Shown: positions 17,022-25,728 of the stretch, piece after piece | How positions within the stretch are numbered: the stretch's first letter is position 1 | Layout: each line of letters starts with the position of its first letter | DNA from: Candidatus Methylomirabilis sp. | Lineage (GTDB): Bacteria > Muiribacteriota > Ozemobacteria > Ozemobacterales > Ozemobacteraceae | DNA length: 64,000 bases | NCBI GenBank assembly: GCA_020722725.1 | Contig: DYKG01000013.1 | Span: forward strand, 1-64,000 | Direction of reading: 5' to 3' | Translations under genes and position numbers: made by a program | The notes under the pieces: generated by a model | The model's input: the letters and a program-made list of their open reading frames with translations, nothing else | What the model was told of the DNA's origin: nothing | Database searches by the model: none

Positions 17022-17387
17022 ATGATCAGATTGAAAGCCATTGGTAATCAACTTATCGCGCTGGCGGTCATTGTACTGGTGGCCGGCATCGTCATCAGCG
17101 CCTCGGCCTTGAGCAAGGATTACCTGCTCGAACTGACCATCACCACCGACAAGCAGGAAGAATACGTCTTTCTCGCCGAACTCGACGATCGTCAGTATCG
17201 CAATATGCGCAATGATTCCAATAATGAAATCAAGAACTATCTCGTCGATGCCCGGCGCAAATATGCCGACGAAATCGGTTACCGCAAAGAAATCTATGGC
17301 GATGAGAACTACAAAATGGTGGTAATCGTCAGATACGACTTCATCATTAAAGAGAAATCCAGCGGACGAATTCTGCTGAAAAAATAA
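17022..17387 (+). CDS. small membrane-anchored protein, unknown function
   Basis: A 121-residue protein with an N-terminal hydrophobic segment (LIALAVIVLVAGIVISASAL, residues about 11-30) that could be an uncleaved anchor or signal peptide. A charged extracytoplasmic domain follows, rich in Asp, Glu, Lys and Tyr (EEYVFLAELDDRQYRNMRND, YKMVVIVRYDFIIKEKSSGRILL). I recognise no family. It is followed after 36 nt by the M16-like gene with its own SD, so the two may share a transcript and a periplasmic function. No SD precedes the ATG, and a promoter-like sequence ends 8 nt before it. Confidence 0.55.
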   Translation: MIRLKAIGNQLIALAVIVLVAGIVISASALSKDYLLELTITTDKQEEYVFLAELDDRQYRNMRNDSNNEIKNYLVDARRKYADEIGYRKEIYGDENYKMVVIVRYDFIIKEKSSGRILLKK

Positions 17388-17423
17388 CATGAACATACTG
17401 CATGACCAGATTTGGAGGAGGCC

Positions 17424-20027
17424 ATGAACCTTATAAAACGTTTTGGTGTTTTGACTCTTGTCTGTCTTTTTCTTTATTCGAGCCAACTGCTGGCGCTGAT
17501 TAAATCGCCGCCAGAAAAGGCGATTCTGCCCAACGGCCTTAGAGTGATCGTTGTTGAAGACAAGAGCTTACCTCTGGCCGCTGCCGGCTTGGTTTTTGAT
17601 GTGCAGAATATTGGTCATGCTGACTGCAACAGCGGTTTTTCGAAAATTTACGGGTCGCTTCTTCAGAACTCTGGATTCAACGAAAAAACTCGCTACGATT
17701 TTAACGCCGAACTTGAACAGGTCGGCATTATCAGCGAATTTGCCAGCAGTCAGGAAGGCTTTTTCATGGCCTGCCAGGGCAATGCCGACCAGATCGGTAA
17801 AATCTTCGAAGCCCTCAACCGCCTTGGTTTTCAGCTGAAACCCGCGGCTGACGATTTCGGCCAGGCCAAAGGTGAAGCTCTGCGCTTTTTGAAAACCTCG
17901 CGCAAATTTCCGCTCAGTACTGGCCTGATGGGCCGACAGATCTACCAGGATCTTTTCCCTCATCTGGCACCCGAATGCCACGGCCCGATAGATGAAGAAC
18001 GACTGAACCGCGTTGATTTCAGCGGTCTCGAAGGCTATATTAATAAGGTTTTTGTTCCAAACAACGCAGTTCTTGTTGTTGTCGGCGATGTGAATGCTTC
18101 CGATATCTTCAAGCTCAGCATGGAAACCTTTGGACAATATCAGGCAGCAATCGTTGAAACCCCAACCCCGGCAGAACCTGTAACTTCTGAAAGCCGCAAA
18201 AATGAAGTGGTTGAATTTCTCGAAGTTGATGATACTCAGGTAATGATTGGATTTGAAGCACCCAGCTATTCTTCGCCCGATATGCCGGCAACCCTTCTTT
18301 GGAAAACCGCTCTCGACGGAATTAACAGCTCATGGCTCGAATCAGTTGTGGCAAAAGATTTTCCTGAACTGAAAGATCTTCATGCCACTTATGAGCCGGG
18401 AAAAAAATCCGGCCTGTTTACTATCAGCTTCATCAGTCGCGAAGCCGATGTCAACCGCCCGGTGAACTTCATTCTTTCCTCCCTGGCAAACATGTTCAGC
18501 GATCCGCCGAAGGGTGAAACTCTTCGTCGCATTATAGAAATGCAACAGCTGAAGGATCTTGAAAAACGCGAAACCAGACTTGAGCGCGTTTATGATTTGG
18601 CAGTCGCTGAAATTATGAGTTCTTTTAGAATTTCTGATGGCCTTGTTTCAGCTTTTAATCGAGTTACTCCCGAAGATATGAAGCGGGTTGCCCGAAAAAT
18701 GTTCTCAACCAGCCGTTATTCAGTAAGAATTGTTTACCCGCTGAAAATGCAGAAAGCCCAAGACTGCCCGGTTCAGATGAAAACTCTCGATAACGGCGCC
18801 CGGCTTATGGTTCATAATTTTGCCGGCAGCGAAGTCGTTGGCCTTTCAATTCTTTTTGGCATTGATACGTGCTCAACCGACGAAAAAGAAAAGCGCATGG
18901 CCAGAGTCGTGGCTGAAATGATTTCAAGCTTTATCAACGACCGTGAAAACCGGCGCTTCAGCAACCAGCTCGACAATATCGGGGCCAGCGTAAGTTCTGC
19001 TTTTACCGGCGATGCTCTGGTTTTGAGTGCCAGAACTCAGAAACAGAACCTGAAAGAACTTGCTTCACTGCTGCGAGAAATGATCCTTTTCCCCGAATAC
19101 TCCGATCGCTTCTTCAAAAAGTCTAAAGAAAGAATTCTCAACCGTCTTGATGATGAAAAACAGTCGATCGTGGCTCTTCACAATCAGAAAATTATGCAGG
19201 AACTTTTTCCTGGCATCTCTTCATCAATGAATTCACTGGATCGTGAAGACATCGAAAAGCTTTCGTTCAAGGAAATCCAGAGCTTTTACCGAAACTGGGC
19301 AGTTGGTGCCAACATGTGCGTAACCGTGGTCGGCAACTTTGACCCGGGAAAAGTTACCGAGATCCTTAAAGAGGCTTTTCGCGATATTCCCCCGGGCAAT
19401 GCAACCAGTAAATCCCAGTGCCCTGAATGGGTGGCCAGGCCTCTCGAAAAAACCAGGGTTGAAAAAATTGCGATTCCCGCTTCAAGCGAGAATGCAAGCA
19501 TTTCAGTGTCCTTCAGAATGAGGCCATTCTTGATGATCAACAACCCCGAAGAATTGCGAACCAACTTCGGGGCAAACCTGGTTATCAGCCATGTTCTGTT
19601 CTCGAGCAGCAACGCTATTCTTGCTCAGGAGCTGAAAAAGATCGAAGCTTATCGCGGCCTTGTCGGAAACTACCTCACCAATCAGAATTATGCCATCTTC
19701 GTTTTTACCGCCGAAGTACCAAAAGAAAAGGTCGAGGACGCCCGGGCGGTTATCGAAAAAGTGGTCGCCAGTATTCCGCAGCTCAATTTCTCGAAAGAAA
19801 ATATTACCGCTGCCGGCCTGAATCTTCGGTCGATCTTCAATCGAATGCTTGAAAAGTCTGACGTTCAAGCCTCGGTTCTGGCTTCATTCCTCTATAATGG
19901 CCTGAAAGAAAACTTCCTCAACGAAATTCTCGGCATTTACAGCTCAGTCACCATCGAAGATGTAAAAAAAGCCGCCGCTGAAAATTTCAATACCTACCTG
20001 ATGCTGATCGGTGAACCCGCAAAATAA
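17424..20027 (+). CDS. M16-family (insulinase-like) double-domain protein lacking catalytic HxxEH motifs
   Basis: An 867-residue protein with a signal peptide (ending near LLALIKSPPE) and two tandem M16 modules. The first begins KAILPNGLRVIVVEDKSLPLAA, the second VQMKTLDNGARLMVHNFAG, the usual module starts. Internal M16_C features are present (YINKVFVPNNAVLVVVGDV; FYRNWAVGANMCVTVVGNF). At the places where the inverted zinc motif HxxEH should lie, the sequence reads NSGFSKIYGSLL (module 1) and KRMARVVAEMI (module 2). Neither has the His or Glu ligands, so the protein is predicted to be proteolytically inactive, perhaps a chaperone-like partner. The ATG at 17424 follows GGAGGAG; an earlier TTG in the same frame overlaps the SD. 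Confidence 0.85.
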   Translation: MNLIKRFGVLTLVCLFLYSSQLLALIKSPPEKAILPNGLRVIVVEDKSLPLAAAGLVFDVQNIGHADCNSGFSKIYGSLLQNSGFNEKTRYDFNAELEQVGIISEFASSQEGFFMACQGNADQIGKIFEALNRLGFQLKPAADDFGQAKGEALRFLKTSRKFPLSTGLMGRQIYQDLFPHLAPECHGPIDEERLNRVDFSGLEGYINKVFVPNNAVLVVVGDVNASDIFKLSMETFGQYQAAIVETPTPAEPVTSESRKNEVVEFLEVDDTQVMIGFEAPSYSSPDMPATLLWKTALDGINSSWLESVVAKDFPELKDLHATYEPGKKSGLFTISFISREADVNRPVNFILSSLANMFSDPPKGETLRRIIEMQQLKDLEKRETRLERVYDLAVAEIMSSFRISDGLVSAFNRVTPEDMKRVARKMFSTSRYSVRIVYPLKMQKAQDCPVQMKTLDNGARLMVHNFAGSEVVGLSILFGIDTCSTDEKEKRMARVVAEMISSFINDRENRRFSNQLDNIGASVSSAFTGDALVLSARTQKQNLKELASLLREMILFPEYSDRFFKKSKERILNRLDDEKQSIVALHNQKIMQELFPGISSSMNSLDREDIEKLSFKEIQSFYRNWAVGANMCVTVVGNFDPGKVTEILKEAFRDIPPGNATSKSQCPEWVARPLEKTRVEKIAIPASSENASISVSFRMRPFLMINNPEELRTNFGANLVISHVLFSSSNAILAQELKKIEAYRGLVGNYLTNQNYAIFVFTAEVPKEKVEDARAVIEKVVASIPQLNFSKENITAAGLNLRSIFNRMLEKSDVQASVLASFLYNGLKENFLNEILGIYSSVTIEDVKKAAAENFNTYLMLIGEPAK

Positions 20028-20074
20028 CGTCTCACGAAGTCTAAAATACTGTTCACAGCAGAAATAGTCGTGGG

Positions 20075-20094
20075 GGCCGACCTCTGTGTCGGCC
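20075..20094. repeat. GC-rich intergenic palindrome (GGCCGAC/GTCGGCC)
   Basis: GGCCGAC (20075-20081) and GTCGGCC (20088-20094) flank a 6-nt loop, in the convergent spacer between the M16-like gene and the sigma factor gene. Similar elements occur at 40962-40983 and 63866-63887. Confidence 0.6.
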
Positions 20095-20141
20095 TGCTTA
20101 ATTGAGCGGGATAATTAAAAAATCGCATTTTTCGTACAAGC

Positions 20142-20170
20142 CAAATTCGAGGGGTTAATCCTCGAATTTG
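20142..20170. terminator. 11-bp hairpin between convergent genes
   Basis: CAAATTCGAGG (20142-20152) pairs perfectly with CCTCGAATTTG (20160-20170) around 7 nt. It lies just after the stop of the minus-strand sigma gene and after the plus-strand M16-like gene. No direct U tract follows on either strand, so terminator function is probable rather than certain. Confidence 0.5.
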
Positions 20171-20188
20171 AAAATTAACGGAAAAGGC

Positions 20189-21052
20189 TTACGAAATCAG
20201 GTAGTTGGCCAGATTATCAGAGCGTCGCGGATTCCTCAGCTTGGCAAGAGCCTGTGATTCGATCTGCCGAACTCTTTCACGGGTCACACCAAGAAGTTTG
20301 CCAATTTCTTCAAGGGTGTGCGATTTGCTGTCGTGAAGACCAAAGCGATGCATCAGAACAATCCGCTCCCTTTCTGAAAGTGACGACATCACTCTTTCAA
20401 GCTCGCTTTCCAGTGAACGCTTTTCTGCTTCGGCCAGTGGGTCTGATTCATAGTCGGTTATTACATCACGCAGATACAGATCTTCTTCAGGGTCAACCGG
20501 AGTGGTATCCATAGACACGACAGTAGGTATGTCCCGCAGAAATTTTCGCAGGTCTTTTGGCTTCATAAATGCCGCTTCAGCCAATTCATCAAGGGTGGGC
20601 TTACGGTTAAGCCTTTTTTGCAGCGCCTCTTCAAGTTTCTTGATCTTCAGCCCGGTATGAACCCGGTTCAACGGCAGTCTTATCGGGTTGCCGTGGCTTG
20701 AAACCACCTGAATCATCGCCTGGCGTATCCACCATACGGCGTAAGAGATGAACCGGACGTTCTTGTCGCAGTCAAATCGCTGGGCAGCCCTCATCAGGCC
20801 AAGGTTTCCCACCGCGATCAGATCTTCGAAGGGTACGTCGTTGATATGCTTGTAGCGCCTTGCCACCGCCACCACAAACCTTAGATTGGTTAGAATAAGC
20901 CGGGCTTTTGCCCGCGGATCTCCCGCCTGAACCTTCTTCAAAAGCTCGTGCTCTTCGTCTTTGCTCAAGGGCGGGTACTTCTTCAGATCCTGGAAGTAGT
21001 TTTTAAGAAGCAGGTTTTCATTATCGAAATCATGTCTTTGCATACTGGCCAT
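20189..21052 (-). CDS. RNA polymerase sigma-70 family factor (RpoD/SigA-like, no region 1.1)
   Basis: This 287-residue sigma factor has all conserved regions. Region 1.2 is DNENLLLKNYFQDLKKYPPLS; region 2 includes LILTNLRFVVAVARRYKH, PFEDLIAVGNLGLMRAAQRFD and FISYAVWWIRQAMIQ; region 3 includes NPIRLPLNRVHTGLKI; region 4 includes LSERERIVLMHRFGL, TLEEIGKLLGVTRERVRQIESQALAKLR. It resembles primary sigma factors but is short and lacks region 1.1, so it could be the housekeeping factor of this lineage or a group-2 paralogue. I prefer the ATG at 21052 (GGAG 8 nt upstream). ATGs at 21082 and 21043 are alternatives. A 21-codon ORF with a better SD overlaps this start. Confidence 0.88.
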   Translation of the reverse strand: MASMQRHDFDNENLLLKNYFQDLKKYPPLSKDEEHELLKKVQAGDPRAKARLILTNLRFVVAVARRYKHINDVPFEDLIAVGNLGLMRAAQRFDCDKNVRFISYAVWWIRQAMIQVVSSHGNPIRLPLNRVHTGLKIKKLEEALQKRLNRKPTLDELAEAAFMKPKDLRKFLRDIPTVVSMDTTPVDPEEDLYLRDVITDYESDPLAEAEKRSLESELERVMSSLSERERIVLMHRFGLHDSKSHTLEEIGKLLGVTRERVRQIESQALAKLRNPRRSDNLANYLIS

Positions 21053-21095
21053 TTTGAATCTCCGTTTCTTCCGGCCGCCCATGTGTTATGTACAT
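21030..21095 (-). CDS. overlapping leader mini-ORF upstream of the sigma factor
   Basis: ATG at 21095 follows a strong GGAGG by 9 nt and opens a 21-codon frame (MYITHGRPEETEIQNGQYAK plus Thr). It stops at TGA (21030-21032), out of frame with and just inside the sigma factor coding region. The sigma ATGs have weaker or badly spaced SD sites, so ribosomes may load here first and reach the sigma start by coupling or reinitiation. The peptide resembles nothing I know; a cis-regulatory role is inferred. Confidence 0.4.
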   Translation of the reverse strand: MYITHGRPEETEIQNGQYAKT

Positions 21096-21098
21096 AAC
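21085..21098. promoter_or_regulatory. 14-bp perfect palindrome at the leader start codon
   Basis: GTTATGTACATAAC is a perfect 14-bp palindrome that covers the ATG of the leader mini-ORF of the sigma gene. It could be an operator half-site pair or an RNA duplex site. No regulator is identified. Confidence 0.4.
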
Positions 21099-21417
21099 CT
21101 TATTCCTCCTGAACGCGGATGTGTACGGCAACCTGGAATCCCGATCGGCATATATTTTGTTTTTCTTAACAAATTATCAATAATTGAATGATAATTTCTT
21201 AAAAGATTGGTTTGCTGGCGCAAGAACCTCTCTACATCAAGCTTCTCGGCTTGTCGTGCTACAATACTTTTCTCTCTCTGAATTCATTGTAGCACCGTTT
21301 GAACTTTTACACAAGAAAAAAGATACAAAAAAAGTATCAGTAAATTTAACTTTTTTTGCATTTTTGTAAACTAGATTTAAAGCGGCTCGAAAAGGAAATT
21401 CCCAGATTAAGTTGGGC
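21096..21417 (-). other. spacer between the DUF2325 stop and the sigma gene: hairpins, possible terminator
   Basis: This 320-nt AT-rich stretch has no credible gene. On the minus strand GATAC-T7-GTATC followed by T6 (about 21313-21335) could be a weak terminator for the mutS-DUF2325 unit. Further on, GTGCTACAAT (21286-21295 plus-strand complement) pairs with ATTGTAGCAC (21256-21265) across 20 nt, a perfect 10-bp inverted repeat. Nearer the sigma gene, TTGATA occurs without a convincing -10. Confidence 0.45.
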
Positions 21418-23142
21418 TCAGAGCTTGAACCAGGTTTTGAATTCCTGTAAAAGACCTGACACACCACGTTTCTTGCAGTAAAGCACCGGGGTTTGAAATT
21501 TCTTTGCGGTTTTGACCATTTCTCGTAAAGTCGTATGCGATACCTGTCGCAGAACGATCGCAATCAGATCGAAGCTCTGGGTGCCGCTGCGAAATTGACC
21601 AACACCGGTAAAACCACTAATATTAGTTACTTTAAGATTGTGTTGCTCTAAAATTCTCTGATAATCATTAGCAGCGTAGTCACCACCCACCAGAAGAACT
21701 TTACGACCGCCAAAGTCAAATTTTTCTTCAGGCTCGGCAATCTTACCGGCATCTCTATAATTGTTCCTTTTATTAGTCGTTTGCGTGCTCAGCTTTGATT
21801 CGCCTGGTAAATTGACCGGGAAAAGTTCGTAAATGCCGGCGGGTCGGTCATTGAATTCGTTGAGAAAAATGCCCCGGCATGGTCGAGTGGTATCTTTCAG
21901 TCGCAGATCAACCTGAATTTGGTATTCAACTTCACCATCACAGAGATAGCTTTCTTCACCTTCAGTTTTAATGAAACCCACTTTATGCTGTTTTTCTGCC
22001 TCCAGGCTTTCAAGATTAACAATTTTCTGGTTGGCATCAAGGTAAGCACAGCAGAACTCAAATTGGCAGGCGCCGGCTTCTCTGACTTTTTCAGCTGGTA
22101 ATGACAGCAGTTCGCCGCCAAAGCTCGATAAATACCAGTTGTTGTGTTCTTCAGCCAGGCGTAGAAGTTGTCCTGCACACTTTTTTTCAGCTTTTCGTTT
22201 TTCACCGGCAATTATCAGCTGTTTGAGGGTTTCCATTTTTTTATTGTTATTGCTTTGATCGTTGATCGCTTCTTTTAAACAACGGTTTTCATCATTAACC
22301 AGAGACAATGCCGATTCTTTGCCGGCAAGTCTTTTGCCGAGTTCTTTTTTTTCATTTTCTACTGTCTCAAGCTGCTGAGAAAGCTTTAAAACAGTCATGC
22401 CAAGTTCATTCTCGCGTTGCTTTGCCAGCTGCAGGCTGACCACCTGGTCTGCCGAAGAAGTGTGGGCTGCCGATTGAAATTTTTGCAGCAATTCTTCAAG
22501 CTGGGCTTTTTGGCGCAAAAGCTCTTCAATCCTGCGATCTCTTTCGCCTAAAGCATTCTGAAGGCCGGATATTTCAGATGCTCTACGATTATAAAGCAGC
22601 TGCATGTCTTTCAATTCATGCCTCAAGCCGTTGACCAGCTTCGATAAATCTGCGCAAGCGTCTTCTTTTTCGTCACGAGCCGCTTCGACCAAATCCTTCA
22701 CTTTCTTTTCCGCTTCTTTAGACAACTCATCAAGAATCTCCCGATATTTTTCGTGCAGACCCGGTCTAGGCTCAATTTCGGCAAGAATTCTGACTTTTGC
22801 AAGAGTGCCGAACTCGCCGGCTGCCAGTTTCTTAAAGGTTTCAGCTTCTGCTCTTACCGAAAAAAAACTCATCGGCTGCTTGTTCTTTTCAACCCAGTTG
22901 AAAAAAATCAGCTTTCGCAGAGCCTGATCTTTTTCTGCAAATTTCAGCAACTCAGCAACCAGCCCTTTGCGGTTGCCGATTTTCCTGCGCTGCATATAGC
23001 GGGCACAGCGGCCCCGGAGCACCGGGTTGGGTTTTATCCAGCCGAGCAGTTCAGAATCAGGAGTGTCTTCGCAGATCAGTTCGAGAAGCTCGATTTTCTC
23101 GTGTAGTTTAGCGAAAATCGGATCCCAGAAATCTTCACTCAT
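21418..23142 (-). CDS. coiled-coil protein with C-terminal DUF2325 domain
   Basis: The 574-residue protein has no signal peptide. Residues 1-150 are helical with Cys residues. Residues about 155-315 form a long coiled coil with heptad-like Leu/Glu/Lys patterns. A middle beta-rich domain follows (about 320-460). The last 95 residues match DUF2325: GGRKVLLVGGDYAANDYQRILEQ, then FDLIAIVLRQVSHTTLREMVKTAKKFQTPVLYCKK, a Rossmann-like fold often attached to DNA- or RNA-associated proteins. Its ATG overlaps the mutS stop by 8 nt, so it is translated together with mutS. A link to mismatch repair or nucleic-acid stress is suggested by position only. Confidence 0.7.
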   Translation of the reverse strand: MSEDFWDPIFAKLHEKIELLELICEDTPDSELLGWIKPNPVLRGRCARYMQRRKIGNRKGLVAELLKFAEKDQALRKLIFFNWVEKNKQPMSFFSVRAEAETFKKLAAGEFGTLAKVRILAEIEPRPGLHEKYREILDELSKEAEKKVKDLVEAARDEKEDACADLSKLVNGLRHELKDMQLLYNRRASEISGLQNALGERDRRIEELLRQKAQLEELLQKFQSAAHTSSADQVVSLQLAKQRENELGMTVLKLSQQLETVENEKKELGKRLAGKESALSLVNDENRCLKEAINDQSNNNKKMETLKQLIIAGEKRKAEKKCAGQLLRLAEEHNNWYLSSFGGELLSLPAEKVREAGACQFEFCCAYLDANQKIVNLESLEAEKQHKVGFIKTEGEESYLCDGEVEYQIQVDLRLKDTTRPCRGIFLNEFNDRPAGIYELFPVNLPGESKLSTQTTNKRNNYRDAGKIAEPEEKFDFGGRKVLLVGGDYAANDYQRILEQHNLKVTNISGFTGVGQFRSGTQSFDLIAIVLRQVSHTTLREMVKTAKKFQTPVLYCKKRGVSGLLQEFKTWFKL

Positions 23143-25723
23143 CAGCCATTTCCTTCAACCGACTCAGAAGGTTCAGGGCTTCGAGCGGAGTGGTATTGCC
23201 AATGTTGATCTGGCGCAGAGTATCAACAACTTCGTTGTTTGGCGAAAACAGACTGAGCTGGTGGGGCAGAGCTGAATGTCTTAACGACCTGGTAACCCGC
23301 CCCAATTCTTCCTGTTCTGATTTTTCAAGCTCGAAGAGAATTTCTTTGGCACGATCGATGACATGCCCAGGCAGGCCGGCCAGACGCGCCACTTCAATTC
23401 CGTATGATTTGCTCGAAGGGCCCTCGTGAATTTTATGTAGAAACACCATTTCGCCGGTTTTTTCATTGGCACTGACCCCGACATTGAGATTGAAAACCCC
23501 GGGATAAACCGAATCAAGATCGGTAAGTTCGTGATAATGGGTCGCAAAAAGCGTTCGCGCCTTAATATCACGGTTGATATATTCAAGAATAGACCATGCC
23601 AGGGAAAGGCCATCGAAAGTTGAGGTGCCTCGCCCAATCTCGTCAAGTATAAGCAGGCTGCGCGGGCCAGCGTTTTTTAATATTGCCGATGCTTCCATCA
23701 TTTCGACCATGAAGGTTGACTGGCCGCGAATCAGGTTGTCTGATGCGCCGACCCTGGTGAATACACGGTCAACGATGCCTATTTCCGCTGAATCAGCTGG
23801 AACAAATGATCCGGTTTGTGCCAGCAGAACGATCAAAGCAGCCTGACGCAGGTAAGTCGATTTACCCGCCATATTGGGGCCGGTGATTATTGCCTGGCAG
23901 CGATGTGAATCAAGCAGCAGATCATTGGGAGTGAAATCGCCCCTTTCAAGAAAGGCTTCTACCACCGGGTGCCTGCCATTGATGATTTTTATTGCCTGAC
24001 CATTGTTTACTTCAGGCATTACATACTGCTGATCATGCGCCAGTTGTGCCAGAGCCGAAAGCACATCAATATTGGCCATAATCTCGGCATTTGTCTGAAT
24101 CTCGGTTACCATGGCGGTTACCTGACCGACCAGCTCTTCGAAAAGCTCCTTTTCAATAGCCAGAGCTCTGTCATTTGCCGAGAAGACCCTGCTTTCATAA
24201 TCTTTCAGCTCAGCGGTAATGTAGCGCTCACCGGTGGTCAGGGTCTGCTTGCGTATGTAATGCTCAGGAGCCTGTTCGGTAAGGCTTTTTGAAATCTCGA
24301 TGAAATAGCCGAAAACACTGTTCTTCTTAACTTTCAGGGTTTTTATGCCGGTTCTGGCCTTTTCCTGCTCTTCAAAACGCTTCAGCCACGCATCGCCGTC
24401 GCGCATCAGGTTTCGCAGTTCATCCAGCTCGGCGTTTACTCCGTCATTGATGAAACCGCCATCTGCAACTGCCGCAGGAAGGTCTTCTTTCAGCTTTTCA
24501 CCAATTGATTTCACCAGCGGCGAGAGGTCGATGAACCGATTTTTCAGGCTTTCAAGGCCCGGGTCGTCAATAATTGACTGCAAAGCCGGAATTTTTTCAA
24601 GGCCTCGGGCAATTGCCTGAACATCACGAGGATTGCGGCTGCCCAGAACGATTTTGCTCAAAATTCTTTCGAGATCAGGAGTATTCTTGAGCGTCTCGCG
24701 AACTTCGGCAAGCATCAGCTGATTATGGTAAAAGCTCGAAACCAGCTTTTGCCGGGCTTTTACCGACTCAAGCTGAATAAGCGGCTTAAGCAGCCATTTT
24801 TTCAGCAACCTGGCCCCCATGCTGGTTTTGCTGCGATTAATCACTTCAAAGAGAGTGCCGCCAAGATTCTGGGCGCGACCATCGGGTAAAAGCTCGAGGT
24901 TTCTCAGAGTTGATTCGTCAAGAACCATGCCGTCGCCAAGCTTATATTCAAATGGATATTTGAGATGGCATAGAGAGCAGCGCTGGGTGTCGAGCAGGTG
25001 CTCACACAAAATACCCATGGTTTTCAGTGATAAAGAAGGCAGGGCGAGAAACCTGGCGCGATGCTCTCCCGGAAACAACCGTGAAAGCGAATCGATTGCC
25101 TCCTTATCGCTGATTTTTGCGGCTCTAACTTCGGTCTTTATCAATTTCCACGGCTTTTCTTCAATTTCCTGGTTGTCTGACAAAACCAGAATTTCGCGTG
25201 GGCGCAATCGGGTAAATTCTTCGGTAAGCATTCCTGCTTCAACACTGTCACCGCTGGTAAAAATAAATTCACCGGTGCTCAATTCTACCGATGCCAGGCA
25301 GAAACGATCACTGCGCCAGGCAAATGCCGAAAGATAATTGTTGCTGTTTTCTTCGAGCATCTGGGGGTCGGTAACCGTTCCGGGGGTGATAATACGAACT
25401 ATTTCTCGCTTAACCAGCCCCTTGGCCTTTTTGGGGTCTTCGACCTGTTCACAGATTGCCACTGTATAACCCTTATGTACCAGCCTGGCAATGTAACCAT
25501 CAATGCTGTGATAGGGAACTCCGGCCAGTGGAACCGGGTTGCCGCTGTGCTTGCCGCGGGCAGTAAGGGTTATCTGAAGCTCCTGGGAAACCAGAACTGC
25601 GTCTTCAAAAAAAGTTTCATAAAAGTCGCCGCACCTGAAAAGCAATACAGCTGTGGGATTGCTTGCCTTGATGTCTTTGTATTGCTGTAATAGTGGGGTC
25701 AAACCTTGATCTGGAGTATTCAT
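23135..25723 (-). CDS. mutS: DNA mismatch repair protein MutS
   Basis: The 862-residue protein has full MutS architecture. The N-terminal mismatch-binding domain carries the Phe-x-Glu motif (CGDFYETFFEDA), followed by the connector, lever/clamp and ATPase domains. Walker A TGPNMAGKST is at about residue 614, SSRG-like loop GRGTSTFDGLSLAWS and Walker B LLILDEIGRG follow, then ATHYHEL. It binds base mismatches and short loops as a dimer and normally recruits MutL, which is not encoded in the window. It starts 5 nt after the ruvB stop and overlaps the DUF2325 gene, forming a ruvA-ruvB-mutS-DUF2325 unit. Confidence 0.97.
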   Translation of the reverse strand: MNTPDQGLTPLLQQYKDIKASNPTAVLLFRCGDFYETFFEDAVLVSQELQITLTARGKHSGNPVPLAGVPYHSIDGYIARLVHKGYTVAICEQVEDPKKAKGLVKREIVRIITPGTVTDPQMLEENSNNYLSAFAWRSDRFCLASVELSTGEFIFTSGDSVEAGMLTEEFTRLRPREILVLSDNQEIEEKPWKLIKTEVRAAKISDKEAIDSLSRLFPGEHRARFLALPSLSLKTMGILCEHLLDTQRCSLCHLKYPFEYKLGDGMVLDESTLRNLELLPDGRAQNLGGTLFEVINRSKTSMGARLLKKWLLKPLIQLESVKARQKLVSSFYHNQLMLAEVRETLKNTPDLERILSKIVLGSRNPRDVQAIARGLEKIPALQSIIDDPGLESLKNRFIDLSPLVKSIGEKLKEDLPAAVADGGFINDGVNAELDELRNLMRDGDAWLKRFEEQEKARTGIKTLKVKKNSVFGYFIEISKSLTEQAPEHYIRKQTLTTGERYITAELKDYESRVFSANDRALAIEKELFEELVGQVTAMVTEIQTNAEIMANIDVLSALAQLAHDQQYVMPEVNNGQAIKIINGRHPVVEAFLERGDFTPNDLLLDSHRCQAIITGPNMAGKSTYLRQAALIVLLAQTGSFVPADSAEIGIVDRVFTRVGASDNLIRGQSTFMVEMMEASAILKNAGPRSLLILDEIGRGTSTFDGLSLAWSILEYINRDIKARTLFATHYHELTDLDSVYPGVFNLNVGVSANEKTGEMVFLHKIHEGPSSKSYGIEVARLAGLPGHVIDRAKEILFELEKSEQEELGRVTRSLRHSALPHQLSLFSPNNEVVDTLRQINIGNTTPLEALNLLSRLKEMADE

Positions 25724-25728
25724 GTCGG

